From positions 54,317 to 118,316 of the forward strand of contig NZ_KB907226.1 in NCBI RefSeq assembly GCF_000381885.1: DNA of 64,000 nt, in the 5' to 3' direction. Shown piece by piece: positions 7,799 to 15,653 of this stretch. Position numbers and translations under genes: made by a program. This stretch comes from Actinomadura atramentaria DSM 43919 (GTDB lineage: Bacteria > Actinomycetota > Actinomycetes > Streptosporangiales > Streptosporangiaceae). Within the stretch, counting starts at the first letter, position 1. Each line of letters starts with the position of its first letter. The notes below the pieces were generated by a model. It did not search any database and was not told where the DNA came from. It saw nothing but the letters and a program-made list of their open reading frames with translations.

Positions 7799-8578
7799 GT
7801 GCCGGAGAAGACCACCACTGACACGACGGCGGCCTCGTCGTCCGACCAGCACGCGCCGCGCGCGGGCTGGAAACGCGTCCTGCTGAAGCTGTCGGGCGAG
7901 GCGTTCGCCGGCGGCGACCCGCTCGGCATCGACCCCGCCGTCGTGCAGCACGTGGCCGAGGCGGTCGCGGAGGCCGTCCGCGACGGCGTGCAGGTCGCCG
8001 TGGTGTGCGGCGGGGGCAACATGTTCCGCGGCGCGCAGCTCGCCGAACGCGGCATGGACCGCGGGCGCGGCGACTACATGGGCATGATCGGCACCGTGAT
8101 CAACTGCCTGGCGCTGCAGGACTTCCTGGAGAAGCTGGGCCTGGACACCCGCGTCCAGACGGCGATCACGATGAGCCAGGTCGCCGAGCCGTACATCCCC
8201 CGCCGCGCGATCCGGCACCTGGAGAAGGGCCGCGTCGTGATCTTCGGCGCCGGGCTCGGCCAGCCGTTCTTCTCCACCGACACCACCGCCGCGCAGCGCG
8301 CCCTGGAGATCGGCGCGGAGGCGGTGCTCAAGGCCACCCAGGTCGACGGCGTGTACGACGCGGACCCGCGCAAGAATCCGCACGCGGTGAAGTTCGACCG
8401 GCTGGACTACGGTGAGGTCCTGCAGCGGGGTCTGAAGGTCATGGACGCGACGGCCATCAGCCTCTGCATGGACAACGCGCTGCCCATCGTGGTCTTCGAC
8501 CTGATGGGCCAGGGCAACATCGTCCGGGCCGTCCGCGGCGAGAAGATCGGCACGCTGGTCAGCCCGGCGGACCGCTGA
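7799..8578 (+). CDS. pyrH: Uridylate kinase (UMP kinase)
   Basis: This is a 259-residue protein of the amino-acid-kinase fold that makes UDP from UMP. After a non-conserved extension of about 22 residues (MPEKTTTDTT) come RVLLKLSGEAF, VAVVCGGGNMFRG, DYMGMIGTVINCLALQDFLE and the nucleotide-binding loop VDGVYDADPRKNP. ATAISLCMDN, which is typical of hexameric bacterial UMP kinases, is near the end. The start is GTG 7799, preceded by GAGGAGG at good spacing. It is cotranscribed with tsf upstream and frr downstream. Confidence 0.96.
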   Translation: MPEKTTTDTTAASSSDQHAPRAGWKRVLLKLSGEAFAGGDPLGIDPAVVQHVAEAVAEAVRDGVQVAVVCGGGNMFRGAQLAERGMDRGRGDYMGMIGTVINCLALQDFLEKLGLDTRVQTAITMSQVAEPYIPRRAIRHLEKGRVVIFGAGLGQPFFSTDTTAAQRALEIGAEAVLKATQVDGVYDADPRKNPHAVKFDRLDYGEVLQRGLKVMDATAISLCMDNALPIVVFDLMGQGNIVRAVRGEKIGTLVSPADR

Positions 8579-8626
8579 CCACAGACGGGCCGGAAACGGC
8601 CGACCAAAGGTGAACCGGGAGTCGAA

Positions 8627-9184
8627 GTGATCGACGAGACCCTCCTCGAAGCCGAGGAGAAGATGGAGAAGGCGGTCGCGGTCGCCAAGGAGGACTTCCA
8701 GGGCATCCGCACCGGGCGCGTCACCCCGGCCATGTTCAACAAGATCACCGCGGAGTACTACGGGACGCCGACGCCGATCAACCAGCTCGCGTCGTTCACG
8801 CTGCCCGAGCCGCGGATGGTCATCGTCCAGGTCTTCGACAAGTCGTCGCTGTCGGCGGTGGAGCGGGCGATCCGCGACAGCGACCTCGGCGTGAACCCCA
8901 CCAACGACGGCAACGTGCTGCGCGTCGTGTTCCCCGAGCTTTCGGAGGAGCGCCGCCGCGAGTTCGTCAAGGTGGCGGGCGGCAAGGCCGAGGACGCGAA
9001 GGTGTCGATCCGCAACGTGCGGCGGCGGGCCAAGGACGCGCTGGAGAAGCTCGCCAAGGACGGCGACGCGGGCGAGGACGAGGTCCGGCGTGCTGAGAAG
9101 GAGCTCGACGACGCGACGCAGAAGTACGTCGCGCAGATCGACGAGCTGCTCGAGCACAAGAAAGCCGAACTGCTCGAAGTCTGA
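8627..9184 (+). CDS. frr: Ribosome recycling factor
   Basis: This 185-residue protein is the standard RRF length. The three-helix bundle sequence is evident in MEKAVAVAKEDFQGIRTGRV, LASFTLPEPRMVIVQVFDKS and RREFVKVAGGKAEDAKVSIRN. The C-terminal helix is YVAQIDELLEHKKAELLEV. RRF and EF-G split post-termination 70S ribosomes. The GTG start at 8627 follows GGGAG. The stop codon shares one base with the cdsA ATG (TGATG), which implies coupling. Confidence 0.96.
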   Translation: MIDETLLEAEEKMEKAVAVAKEDFQGIRTGRVTPAMFNKITAEYYGTPTPINQLASFTLPEPRMVIVQVFDKSSLSAVERAIRDSDLGVNPTNDGNVLRVVFPELSEERRREFVKVAGGKAEDAKVSIRNVRRRAKDALEKLAKDGDAGEDEVRRAEKELDDATQKYVAQIDELLEHKKAELLEV

Positions 9185-10080
9185 TGGAAACCGACAGGAC
9201 CGGGGACACCGTGACCTCACCCGGCGGGCCGGAGGAATCCGGCGGCGGGGAGCAGCCCCCGGCGAAGAAGCGCGGCGGGCGGAACCTGCCGGTCGCGATC
9301 GGCGTCGGGGTCTTCCTCGGCGCCCTCGTCCTGGTCTCGCTCTACACGGTGAAGGAGATCTTCCTCGCCGTCATGATCGTGTTCCTGTTCCTGGGGATGC
9401 GCGAGCTGACGCAGGCGTTCCGGTCGCGCGGCATCGAGGTGCCGTTCGCGCCGGTCGCGGCGGCGATGGTCGCCGCGCCGCTCGTCGCGTACTGGTGGGG
9501 GACGCGGGGCCTGGTCGCCGTCGTGGCGCTGACGGTCCTCGCCGTGATGATCGTGCGGATGGCGCGCGGGAGCAGCGACGGCTACGTCCGGGACGTGACG
9601 GCCGGGGTCTTCACGGCCGGATACCTGGTGCTGATGGGCGGCGTCGTCGCGCTGCTGATGCGGCCGGACGACGGTGACCACCGGATCGTCATCTTCATCG
9701 CGGTGACGGTCGCCAGCGACATCGGCGGCTACTTCGCGGGCTCCTATCTCGGGCGGCACAAGCTCGCGCCGACGATCAGCCCGAAGAAGACCTGGGAGGG
9801 CGTCACCGGTTCGGCGGTCACGTGCATGGCGGTCGGGGCGTGGCTGCTGTGGTGGCTGCTGGACGACCACCGGATCTGGCCGGGTGTGCTGATCGGGTTC
9901 GCGGCGGTCGTCGCGGCGACGGTCGGGGACCTGGTCGAGTCGATGATCAAGCGGGATCTCGGGATCAAGGACATGGGCACGCTGCTGCCGGAGCACGGCG
10001 GCGTCATGGACCGGCTGGACTCGCTGGTCGCGACGGCGCCGGTGGTGTGGATGCTGCTGGAGCTGTTCGTCCCGTCCTGA
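9184..10080 (+). CDS. cdsA: Phosphatidate cytidylyltransferase (CDP-diacylglycerol synthase)
   Basis: This is a 298-residue integral membrane enzyme that makes CDP-diacylglycerol from phosphatidic acid and CTP. A charged, Gly/Pro-rich cytoplasmic start (about 35 residues) precedes around eight hydrophobic helices. The family signature near the C-terminus is intact: VESMIKRDLGIKDMG followed by LLPEHGGVMDRLDS, which holds the metal and CTP ligands. Its position directly after frr is the common bacterial order. The operon ends at the terminator 17 bases downstream. Confidence 0.95.
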   Translation: METDRTGDTVTSPGGPEESGGGEQPPAKKRGGRNLPVAIGVGVFLGALVLVSLYTVKEIFLAVMIVFLFLGMRELTQAFRSRGIEVPFAPVAAAMVAAPLVAYWWGTRGLVAVVALTVLAVMIVRMARGSSDGYVRDVTAGVFTAGYLVLMGGVVALLMRPDDGDHRIVIFIAVTVASDIGGYFAGSYLGRHKLAPTISPKKTWEGVTGSAVTCMAVGAWLLWWLLDDHRIWPGVLIGFAAVVAATVGDLVESMIKRDLGIKDMGTLLPEHGGVMDRLDSLVATAPVVWMLLELFVPS

Positions 10081-10096
10081 TCAGGGTGGAACAACG

Positions 10097-10128
10097 AGGC
10101 CACGGAACCGCCGCCGGTTCCGTGGCCT
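10097..10128 (+). terminator. Intrinsic terminator after cdsA
   Basis: A perfect 14-base stem (AGGCCACGGAACCG and its complement) with a 4-base loop is followed by TCGCTTTT. It lies between two convergent genes and could serve both strands. It is the best classical terminator in the window. Confidence 0.9.
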
Positions 10129-10138
10129 TCGCTTTTCA

Positions 10139-11293
10139 CTAGGAGACGACCCAGGAGCGCCCCTGCTGGGCGAGGCGGCGGACGAGCGCGTCGGAGCCCT
10201 CGTTCTTGGCGTACCGGTGCTCCTCGCCGGTGATGGGGATCAGCCACAGCCAGCGGACGGGGTCGCCGCCGGCCGTGAAGCCGGTGAGGCCGGGCGGGAC
10301 GGGCCCGGCGAGGCGGCTCGGGTCGTCCAGGAGCAGGACGCCCTCGAACGCCGCGTCGTCGCCGCCGAGCGGGAACGTCCCCGCGTCGTGGTACCACTTG
10401 ACGACGTCGCCGGGCGCGAACCACGTCACCGACCGCCACGGGTACTGCGCGAGCCACGGGAAGACGGCCCCGGCGCGCTTGCTGGGCAGGCGCGTCGCCA
10501 CGGCGAGCTCGATCCGGGCGTGCGGGGTGACGTCGTCCTCGTACAGCTCGATGGTCGGCATGCGCTGCCGGGACATGCCGACCGTGCTGAGGACGGCGAA
10601 GTCCCGGCCGTCCTGCGGCGGGCGCTCGGACAGGCCGACCGTGGGCGCGGTCGCGGTGCCGCCGGTGAGGCCGCGGCCGACGTCGTGCCAGTAGTGGCCA
10701 CCGGGTCCGAGGCGCTGCAGCAGGTGGCCGAGGACGGACTGCTGGTACTCGGCGAACGCCTCCTCCGACGCCACGTCGGCCCAGTGGCGGCGAGCGCGTT
10801 CCACGCGGGCGTCGAACGCGTCGCGCTCGTCGTCGAGGGGGAACGCGAAGGGGCTCTGCGCGGTGGCGTCGCGGCTGTAGCCGGGGATGCCGCGGCCCAT
10901 GTCGGACCAGCCAGGGATGACGAACAGCGGCTCGCCGTCGTCCAGGGCCGCGACGCCGTCGCCTTCCTCGAACCACACGATGTCGAGGTCCGCCACCGGT
11001 AGCGGCGGGCTCGGCTCGGGGGAGCGGACGTGCGCGGCGGGCAGCAGCGGCGCCGCGCCCGCCGCCAGCCGCTCCTGGTCGGGCTGGTCGGGGGCGGGCT
11101 CGTGATTGGCGACCCAGACGGCGCCTATCACCCGCTCGCGGGCGTCCAGCAGTGACGCCGAGGTGACGGTTCCGTCGCTCTCGATCACGAGCCGGCGGCT
11201 GCCGTACGGATTGATCTCCGACCGCACCGTCGCCGCGGCGCCCCCTGTGGCGGTGCGCCGCGCCGAAGCGGACCCCCTGCGCAATACCGACAT
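10139..11293 (-). CDS. Suppressor-of-fused (SUFU) domain protein
   Basis: This is a 384-residue protein. The C-terminal half (about 185-384) resembles bacterial SUFU-like domains, with FAVLSTVGMSRQRMP, ARIELAVATRLP, WYHDAGTFPLGG and WLIPITGEEHRYAKNEGSD. The N-terminal part carries a segment of about 60 residues (INPYGSRRLVIESDGTVTSA) and a Trp-rich region WSDMGRGIPGYSRDA. Bacterial SUFU proteins often serve as immunity proteins of polymorphic toxins, but no toxin is adjacent. The start at 11293 is supported by a -10 box TAAGGT 7 bases before the ATG, so the transcript is probably leaderless. Function in this organism is unknown. Confidence 0.75.
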   Translation of the reverse strand: MSVLRRGSASARRTATGGAAATVRSEINPYGSRRLVIESDGTVTSASLLDARERVIGAVWVANHEPAPDQPDQERLAAGAAPLLPAAHVRSPEPSPPLPVADLDIVWFEEGDGVAALDDGEPLFVIPGWSDMGRGIPGYSRDATAQSPFAFPLDDERDAFDARVERARRHWADVASEEAFAEYQQSVLGHLLQRLGPGGHYWHDVGRGLTGGTATAPTVGLSERPPQDGRDFAVLSTVGMSRQRMPTIELYEDDVTPHARIELAVATRLPSKRAGAVFPWLAQYPWRSVTWFAPGDVVKWYHDAGTFPLGGDDAAFEGVLLLDDPSRLAGPVPPGLTGFTAGGDPVRWLWLIPITGEEHRYAKNEGSDALVRRLAQQGRSWVVS

Positions 11294-11300
11294 GATCGAG

Positions 11301-11306
11301 ACCTTA
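11301..11306 (-). promoter_or_regulatory. -10 box (TAAGGT) for leaderless SUFU gene
   Basis: TAAGGT on the minus strand ends 7 bases before the ATG at 11293, the usual spacing for actinobacterial leaderless transcripts. It lies in the 96-base divergent region shared with rlmN. Confidence 0.55.
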
Positions 11307-11389
11307 GTCCGCCGGGCCCGTCCCCGCGCCGGAACGCGTGCGGCGGGACGGCTCGGGCATCGGCTCGGGTTTGCGACACTGGAAGGACC

Positions 11390-12520
11390 ATGTCTTCCAG
11401 CACTGACGCCGCCGCCGCGCGGACGCCCGCGAAACTGGTCTTCGCCGCGCCCCGCCGCGCCAAGCCGCCCCGGCACCTGGCCGACCTCAGCCCGGCGGAG
11501 CGGCGCGAGGCCGTCGTCGCGCTCGGCGAGAAGCCGTTCCGCGCCGACCAGCTCTCCCGGCACTACTTCGCCCGGCTCGTGGATGATCCGGCGGAGATGA
11601 CCGATCTTCCGGCGGCGGCGCGGGACCGGCTGGTCGGCGATCTGCTGCCGCCGCTGCTCAGCCCCGTCCGGGAGCTGGCCTGCGACGACGGGCGCACGCT
11701 CAAGACGGTGTGGAAGGCGTTCGACGGAGTCCTGTTCGAGTCGGTGCTGATGCGCTACCCGGACCGGGCGACGATGTGCGTGTCCTCGCAGGCCGGGTGC
11801 GGGATGAACTGCCCGTTCTGTGCGACGGGCCAGGCCGGGCTGACCCGCAACCTGTCCACGGCGGAGATCGTGGAGCAGGTCGCGGCGGGTGCGCGGGCGC
11901 TGGCGCGCGGGCGGATTCCGGGCGGTCCCGGGCGCGTCTCCAACATCGTTTTCATGGGGATGGGCGAGCCGCTGGCGAACTACCGGTCGGTGATCGGCGC
12001 GGTGCGGCGGATCACCGATCCGGCTCCGGCGGGGCTCGGGATCTCGCAGCGGGCGGTGACGGTGTCGACGGTGGGGCTCGTCCCGGCGATCGAGAAGCTG
12101 GCGGCCGAGGAGCTGTCCGTCCGGCTCGCGGTGTCGCTGCACGCGCCCGACGACGAGCTGCGCGACGAGCTCGTCCCGATCAACAACCGGTGGAAGGTCG
12201 CGGAGGTGCTGGACGCGGCGTGGGCGTACGCCGAGCGCAGCGGCCGCCGGGTGTCGGTCGAGTACGCGCTGATCAAGGACGTGAACGACCAGGCTTGGCG
12301 CGCCGACCTGCTGGGACGTCTGCTCAAGGGGCGGCTGGTCCACGTCAACCTGATCCCGCTGAACCCGACGCCGGGGTCGAAGTGGACGGCGTCGCGGCCG
12401 CAGGACGAGCGGGAGTTCGTCCGGCGGCTGGAGGCGCACGGCGTCGCGGTGACGGTCCGGGACACGCGGGGCCGGGAGATCGACGGGGCCTGCGGGCAGC
12501 TCGCCGCGCAGTCGGGTTGA
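11390..12520 (+). CDS. rlmN: 23S rRNA (adenine2503-C2)-methyltransferase RlmN
   Basis: This 376-residue radical-SAM enzyme methylates A2503 of 23S rRNA and A37 of some tRNAs. The N-terminal helical domain (HLADLSPAERREAVVALGEK) precedes the radical SAM core, whose cluster motif CxxxCxxC appears as CGMNCPFC near residue 140. FMGMGEPLANY and VSLHAPDDELRDELVPIN follow. The C-terminal cysteine of the methyl-transfer mechanism is in EIDGACGQL. GGAAGG lies just before the ATG. The rlmN gene after cdsA is conserved in actinobacteria; the accessory insertion starts after it. Confidence 0.96.
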   Translation: MSSSTDAAAARTPAKLVFAAPRRAKPPRHLADLSPAERREAVVALGEKPFRADQLSRHYFARLVDDPAEMTDLPAAARDRLVGDLLPPLLSPVRELACDDGRTLKTVWKAFDGVLFESVLMRYPDRATMCVSSQAGCGMNCPFCATGQAGLTRNLSTAEIVEQVAAGARALARGRIPGGPGRVSNIVFMGMGEPLANYRSVIGAVRRITDPAPAGLGISQRAVTVSTVGLVPAIEKLAAEELSVRLAVSLHAPDDELRDELVPINNRWKVAEVLDAAWAYAERSGRRVSVEYALIKDVNDQAWRADLLGRLLKGRLVHVNLIPLNPTPGSKWTASRPQDEREFVRRLEAHGVAVTVRDTRGREIDGACGQLAAQSG

Positions 12521-12895
12521 ATCGCGTTCGGCGGCGCGCGGCCGGATGCGGCCAGGTGAAAAACCCGGTCCGCGGGTGGGGATTCTTGTCAGTTCAGGCG
12601 AACCGGGTGGCGTCCGCGCAGGTCGGGGCGGGGGGACCGAGTGAGCTTCGGTGTGGTTCGCGGGCGTTCTTGGTACGTTGAGCGTCCGAATCGCCCAGAA
12701 TTTCGCGCGTAACGTTTCCGGCGGCGCACAGATAGTGCGGCCCGTTCCGCCGTCCGCCCGCCCCGATCCGTGAGATCGGTTGCACGCGTGTCGAACGCCG
12801 CGTCAGGCTGGTCGCGTCGCCGCCCGTGGGGGACGGGCGGCCGTGGACAGGTGCGGGGGCACCGCGAGTTCAGGCGAACACTGCTGAGGAGCCGC
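12521..12895. other. 375-base intergenic region after rlmN
   Basis: No gene is seen. The 12-base element GTTCAGGCGAAC (itself an inverted repeat with GTTC/GAAC arms) occurs at 12592-12603 and again at 12868-12879, just before the ribosome site of the DivIVA-like gene. A small hairpin CCGATC-cgtga-GATCGG spans 12763-12779. The A/T-richer stretch around 12672-12720 probably holds the promoter of the next gene, but I cannot pick clear -35 and -10 boxes. Confidence 0.5.
12592..12879. repeat. Duplicated 12-bp element GTTCAGGCGAAC
   Basis: Two identical copies lie at 12592-12603 and 12868-12879, and the match extends by one A upstream only in part. The second copy sits 17 bases before the ATG of the DivIVA-like gene, next to its ribosome site. 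This suggests a paired operator or a structured leader element. Confidence 0.5.
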
Positions 12896-13402
12896 ATGAC
12901 CCCGAAGGCGACAAAGCGCCCGCCGCTGGCGATGCGCGGGTACTCACCCGCGCAGGTCGACGCGCTGCTGGACCGGCTCGACCGGGCCGGGCAGGGCGGG
13001 ACGACCGTGCCTGCGGACGAGGTGCGCGAGGCCCGGTTCGACGTGGTGGCGCGCGGCTACGACCGCCGCGCCGTGGACGAGTTGCTGGCCGCTTACTGCG
13101 CGGAGCCCGGTGGGTCCGGTGTGCCTGGCGAGCGGCCGGGTGACGCTGGGGCGGCCGCGCTGGCGGAGTGGGTGCGGGGTGCGCGGTTCCGGGCCAGCCG
13201 GTTCCGGCCGGGGTTCGACGCGCAGGAGGTGGACGCGTTCCTCGACCGGGTCGTGGCCGGGTTGTGCGGGGACGCGGCACCGGTGGCCGCTGCCGAGGTG
13301 CGGAGCGTGCGGTTCACGGTCGTCCGGTTCATGCCGGGTTATGACGGCCGGGAGGTCCACCGGTTCCTGGTCAAGCTCGCCGACGTCCTGGAGCGCGACT
13401 GA
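12896..13402 (+). CDS. Small protein with four DivIVA-type repeats
   Basis: This is a 168-residue protein without a transmembrane segment. It consists almost entirely of four short segments of the DivIVA N-terminal type: MRGYSPAQVDALLDRL (about 13-28), ARGYDRRAVDELLAAY (about 52-68), FRPGFDAQEVDAFLDRV (about 102-118) and FMPGYDGREVHRFLVKL (about 146-162). In DivIVA/Wag31 one such motif binds curved membranes and a long coiled coil follows; here there is no coiled coil. The start at 12896 is set by GAGGAG 5 bases upstream. A role in polar growth or division is possible but unproven. Confidence 0.75.
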   Translation: MTPKATKRPPLAMRGYSPAQVDALLDRLDRAGQGGTTVPADEVREARFDVVARGYDRRAVDELLAAYCAEPGGSGVPGERPGDAGAAALAEWVRGARFRASRFRPGFDAQEVDAFLDRVVAGLCGDAAPVAAAEVRSVRFTVVRFMPGYDGREVHRFLVKLADVLERD

Positions 13403-13404
13403 AG

Positions 13405-13413
13405 TTATCCACA
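13405..13413 (+). promoter_or_regulatory. DnaA box TTATCCACA
   Basis: An exact consensus DnaA box lies 3 bases after the stop of the DivIVA-like gene. It is single, so it is more likely a DnaA titration or regulatory site than an origin. Confidence 0.4.
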
Positions 13414-13464
13414 GCCTCGGCGGAATTTTCGCGGAGCGTGGTCGTGTGGTGAACGCTGGGCGAC

Positions 13465-14499
13465 ATGACGTCTCTCAGCGCCCAGCGCCATCGGCTCGGT
13501 TCGCTTCTCGGCCTCCATCTCGTGCCCGAGGCGGTGGCGGTCGTTCTGTCCCTGGCCCGTCCCGCGCTGCGGTTGCGGCCGGGGGAGGGGGCGGTGGTGC
13601 GGCTCTGCGGCCCGCCGCCGGGGCGTTCGCGGGGGCTGGACGACGCTTCGCTCGGGCTCTTGGCGGGGGTTGACTGCGCGGCGCTCGCGGCGGTGCTCCG
13701 GCTGCCGGGCTTTCCGCTGCGGGGGTGGATGTCGTTCCACGGCGGATGCATGCCGGGGCCGCCTGCTGGTGGAGGGGATGGCTGGTGCGTCCGGTGGGAC
13801 CGTGACGGTGCTGGCGATTCCTTGATGGGCGCGGCCGAGTCCGGCCAGGGGTTGTCGGTGTTGGATTGCGGTGTGACGCCGGTCCTGTCGCCGCCGTCGC
13901 CGACGGAGCCGGCCGTTCAGGCGCTGGAGCGAAGGTTCGTTGGTCTCTTAGGCGTTTACGAGGCGGTCTACGAGGCGTGGCGGTGCCATCTGAGTCCGGA
14001 TGGAGAGCCGGAACATCGCCTCGGTGGGTGGCCTTCACTCGTTGGGGACGATGGCGGGTTCATTCGTTCGCCGGTCAGCGGGCTTGGATTCGCGGGGTCG
14101 GTGCTTGCGGCCTCTGAATCCGCTGGATGTGCGGTTGCACAGGTGGGCCTTGACCAGCCCGGATTCGGTGCGTCAACGCGGGCGCTCGTCCAGTCGGCGT
14201 CCGACGGGTCTGAGCCCGCTGCGTCAGTGCAGGTCGAGCCGGTGGCGGGCCGGGCCGCTTCGGCCGGGTCCGCGCTCGTCCGATCCGCGCTCGCCCGGCC
14301 TGTGCCCGATCGCAGCCTGCTCCTGCAACTCGACAGCGATCCGCGCATCGACCGGTATTGGGGAGAGCCGGGCCGCGTGTTCTTCCATCGTGGTGTGGGT
14401 GAGCCCATCAAGGAAACGGCGGCGATGACACAGTCCGCGTACGCCCACCGCGCACGCCCGGACACCGCGTCGCGACGGGACGAACAATGCGCGGCCTGA
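13465..14499 (+). CDS. DUF1963 (YwqG-like) protein, possibly decayed
   Basis: This 344-residue reading frame is related to DUF1963/YwqG proteins. It has LLAGVDCAALAAVLRL and MSFHGGC in the middle, HRLGGWPSLVGDD near residue 187, and LLLQLDSDPRIDRYWGEPGR near 292, which is the most typical family stretch. The gene shows weaker third-position GC bias after about 13750 than its neighbours. After GRVFF (near 14390) the family match stops in this frame, while the next frame reads IVVWVSPSRKRRR, which resembles the expected continuation, so a frameshift is likely. A long unrelated stretch (about 200-290) also looks inserted. Function is unknown. Confidence 0.5.
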   Translation: MTSLSAQRHRLGSLLGLHLVPEAVAVVLSLARPALRLRPGEGAVVRLCGPPPGRSRGLDDASLGLLAGVDCAALAAVLRLPGFPLRGWMSFHGGCMPGPPAGGGDGWCVRWDRDGAGDSLMGAAESGQGLSVLDCGVTPVLSPPSPTEPAVQALERRFVGLLGVYEAVYEAWRCHLSPDGEPEHRLGGWPSLVGDDGGFIRSPVSGLGFAGSVLAASESAGCAVAQVGLDQPGFGASTRALVQSASDGSEPAASVQVEPVAGRAASAGSALVRSALARPVPDRSLLLQLDSDPRIDRYWGEPGRVFFHRGVGEPIKETAAMTQSAYAHRARPDTASRRDEQCAA

Positions 14500-15653
14500 G
14501 AAGCGCGGGCCGGGGCGGACGGCGCGAGCGGGCCAGATCGCGAGCCTCGGCCGACGCACAGCCGTCGAGCGGGGCGGGGATGCCGAGCGGGGTGCCGACC
14601 GGGGTGGGGGTGCCGACCGGGGCGTGGATGTCGGTCGAGACGGGGTCACCGGCCGAAGCGGGGAGGCCGATCGAAGCGGGGATGGCAGCCGAGGCGGGGA
14701 TGCCGGCCGAAAGGAATAGGCCGGTCGGAACGCGGGCTCTGGTTGAAACGCGTGCGGCAGCCAGGACGCGGGCGGCAGCCAAGGCGCGGGCGCTGGCGAA
14801 ACACGAGCGTCGGTCGGACGGTGCGCGAGCTGAGGGAAGCGGGAACCGCGCCGGGCGTCATGCATCTGTTCCTTTACTGCCGACCAGCACGCTGTCGGCC
14901 AGGCTTTCCGCTGGCGACGCGTCTGGTGGCGCTGCTGATGGCCAGCGTGTTGCAGGGCACGACGCTCGCGCGCGGGGAAGCCGCGCGGTTCCCGACATCG
15001 GGCGGGTGCGGAGGAAACGGCGCTTCCGCATTGGCGGAGCCTGGTTTTCGCGAGAGTGCGGGAGTGGCAGACATGCGCGAACACAGGTGCGCGTCGAATC
15101 ACGTGCGCGAGTCAAAGAGCGTCAGCATGGGGCGGGGCATGGCACGTCGCCTGGTTGGCGTCTGTGGACGTGCGCGCGGCGTCGCGGGAGGCGTGCGGAA
15201 GGGAGGCACAGACGAATTCATGTGAGAGATGCGTGACCAGGCCGCGCACATGTATCTGGCTCGGCGTGCGTGATCGAAGCGCGTGGGTCGGGCGGAGACG
15301 GTGCGGCTCCGCAGAGGGCGCGGGGCGGGCGACCGGGTGGCGTACGCATCTTGAGCTTGGGTCGCGCTGCCGGTGGGCGCAGGTCGGGTGATTGACGGCG
15401 TGCGGATTCAACGCGGTGCGGTCGTGGCGAGAAGAACGGTGGCCGGGAGCGCTATCCAGCAGAGAAAGCGAAGCGCGTTGCTGAAGGACGCGTGTGCGAA
15501 GCGAACGCTGGGGGGTCGATGGCATGCGAGTTGAGGGAGAGTGCGAGTGGCGATGACGAAAAGGGTTCTGGCCGTGGTCCGGGGAACTGGCGGAGCGCGT
15601 TACCGGGGAATGCGCCCCTGGGATTACGGGACGGGTGGTCGGGGGGAGTCGGG
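14500..15653. other. 1.15 kb repeat-bearing region without a credible gene
   Basis: Several open frames exist on both strands because GC is high, but none has the expected codon bias or a recognisable fold. The first 300 bases are an 18-base degenerate tandem array (14562-14807). The remainder (14810-15653) has mixed composition with no clear promoter, terminator or RNA gene. It may be decayed coding DNA. Confidence 0.6.
14562..14807. repeat. Degenerate 18-bp tandem array
   Basis: About 13 units of 18 bases follow one another, for example ATGTCGGTCGAGACGGGG, TCACCGGCCGAAGCGGGG, AGGCCGATCGAAGCGGGG and ATGGCAGCCGAGGCGGGG. The central CCGA/TCGA and the final GGGG or CGCG are best kept. The period is a multiple of three, so open frames run through it, but the units diverge at all codon positions. 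Confidence 0.75.

Noticed and set aside
5728..8055. 775-residue minus-strand frame opposite rpsB, tsf and pyrH
   Set aside because: It is the antisense shadow of three certain genes, with Leu/Gly/Val/Asp-rich text.
14487..15236. Open frame running through the 18-bp array as a repeat protein
   Set aside because: Open frames exist on both strands through the array, codon bias is absent and the repeat diverges at all codon positions.
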